Below are positions 5,976 to 6,347 of a stretch of DNA of 6,347 nt, piece by piece (position 1 is the stretch's first letter; each line of letters begins with the position of its first letter). A model generated the notes under the pieces. It did no database searches, was not told the DNA's origin, and was given only the letters and a program-made list of their open reading frames with translations. The stretch comes from Candidatus Hydrogenedentota bacterium (GTDB lineage: Bacteria > Hydrogenedentota > Hydrogenedentia > Hydrogenedentales > SLHB01): positions 1 to 6,347 of the forward strand of contig JAHDWY010000279.1 of assembly GCA_023384315.1 (NCBI GenBank), read 5' to 3'. The position numbers and the translations under genes are program-made.

Positions 5976-6347
5976 CTACTCGATTGCGCCGCCCCTCACC
6001 AACGCCTTCTTCGCCTGCACGTTGATATAGTTCGGCTTGATTTCGCTGTCGGTGCCCGACGTTGCGCCGACCGTCAGCGACACGGTGTAGTTCGCGATGG
6101 CCGTATACGTGTGAGACGGGTTCTGTAGCGTACTCATCGTCCCGTCGCCGAAAGTCCATAACCACGTATCGATCTGGGCGGCCGAACCGGGGCTGGACAG
6201 GTCTGTGAACAGGACTGGAACGCCTACTGACGGCGTGGTGTCGTTCGCCGTGAACTGAGCGGTCGGCGGAACCGGCTTGACCTGAATATAGCTGGTTCGC
6301 GTCCGCTTGTCTGAACCGATGACTGTCGTAACCGTAAGGGAAACAGT
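5976..6347 (-). CDS. C-terminal end of a PKD-repeat protein (5' partial)
   Basis: This - strand frame is open from the window edge at 6347 to a TAG at 5976-5978, giving the last 123 residues of a larger protein. Residues 1-25 are the end of one PKD-type repeat (TVSLTV, then SYIQV). Residues about 28-111 form a complete PKD domain: FTDLSS, the hallmark WTFGDG (64-69), NPSHTY (76-81) and YTVSLTV (87-93), closing with NYINV. The matching TVSLTV...YINV/YIQV ends show tandem repeats. PKD domains are Ig-like beta sandwiches found mostly in secreted or surface proteins, where they act as spacers or bind carbohydrate or protein. The chain ends in a short basic tail, with no membrane anchor or recognisable sorting signal. 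It has no early in-frame start, so its N-terminus and any catalytic domain lie outside the window. It converges on ygfZ and is probably unrelated to it. Confidence 0.88.
   Translation of the reverse strand, partial: TVSLTVTTVIGSDKRTRTSYIQVKPVPPTAQFTANDTTPSVGVPVLFTDLSSPGSAAQIDTWLWTFGDGTMSTLQNPSHTYTAIANYTVSLTVGATSGTDSEIKPNYINVQAKKALVRGGAIE

Noticed and set aside
4699..6165. 488-codon - strand open frame
   Set aside because: It runs antisense to ygfZ and overlaps the PKD gene in another frame. Its translation is rich in Arg/His with no family resemblance, typical of an antisense shadow in GC-rich DNA.

Overview
The window is GC-rich bacterial DNA carrying four complete genes on the + strand and the 3' end of a fifth on the - strand. 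The first gene has an export signal peptide. The mix of genes (a large secreted M16 protease, a PKD-repeat protein, a YgfZ protein extended by TPRs) suggests a Gram-negative environmental bacterium, perhaps from an uncultivated lineage of the Planctomycetes/Hydrogenedentota type. That placement is an impression from gene content, not a measurement.

Layout. Positions 1-199 are a leader with a perfect 9-bp palindrome (77-96) and a weak promoter candidate. Positions 200-3007 encode an exported tandem M16 zinc peptidase: its N-terminal half carries the metal site, and its C-terminal half has lost the metal site but keeps the Arg/Tyr pair. A 156-bp gap follows, with an extended -10 promoter candidate. 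Next come three closely spaced genes: a DUF1858 redox-disulfide protein with an unrecognised N-terminal domain (3164-3655), an A-type iron-sulfur carrier (3691-4047), and a YgfZ/IBA57-family folate-binding protein fused to a TPR array (4129-5907). A strong terminator-like hairpin lies in the gap between the last two. Positions 5908-5975 separate convergent genes and contain a hairpin. The - strand from 6347 down to 5976 encodes the C-terminus of a PKD-repeat protein whose start is outside the window.

How the genes fit together. The central trio looks like an iron-sulfur maturation module. An A-type carrier beside a YgfZ protein mirrors the mitochondrial ISCA1/ISCA2-IBA57 partnership for [4Fe-4S] assembly, and the DUF1858 protein adds a CxxC redox domain of a type associated with hybrid-cluster proteins. 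The unusual points are the YgfZ-TPR fusion, the unknown N-terminal domain on the DUF1858 protein, and the hairpin that could uncouple or attenuate ygfZ expression. The M16 peptidase and the PKD protein appear to be independent neighbours.
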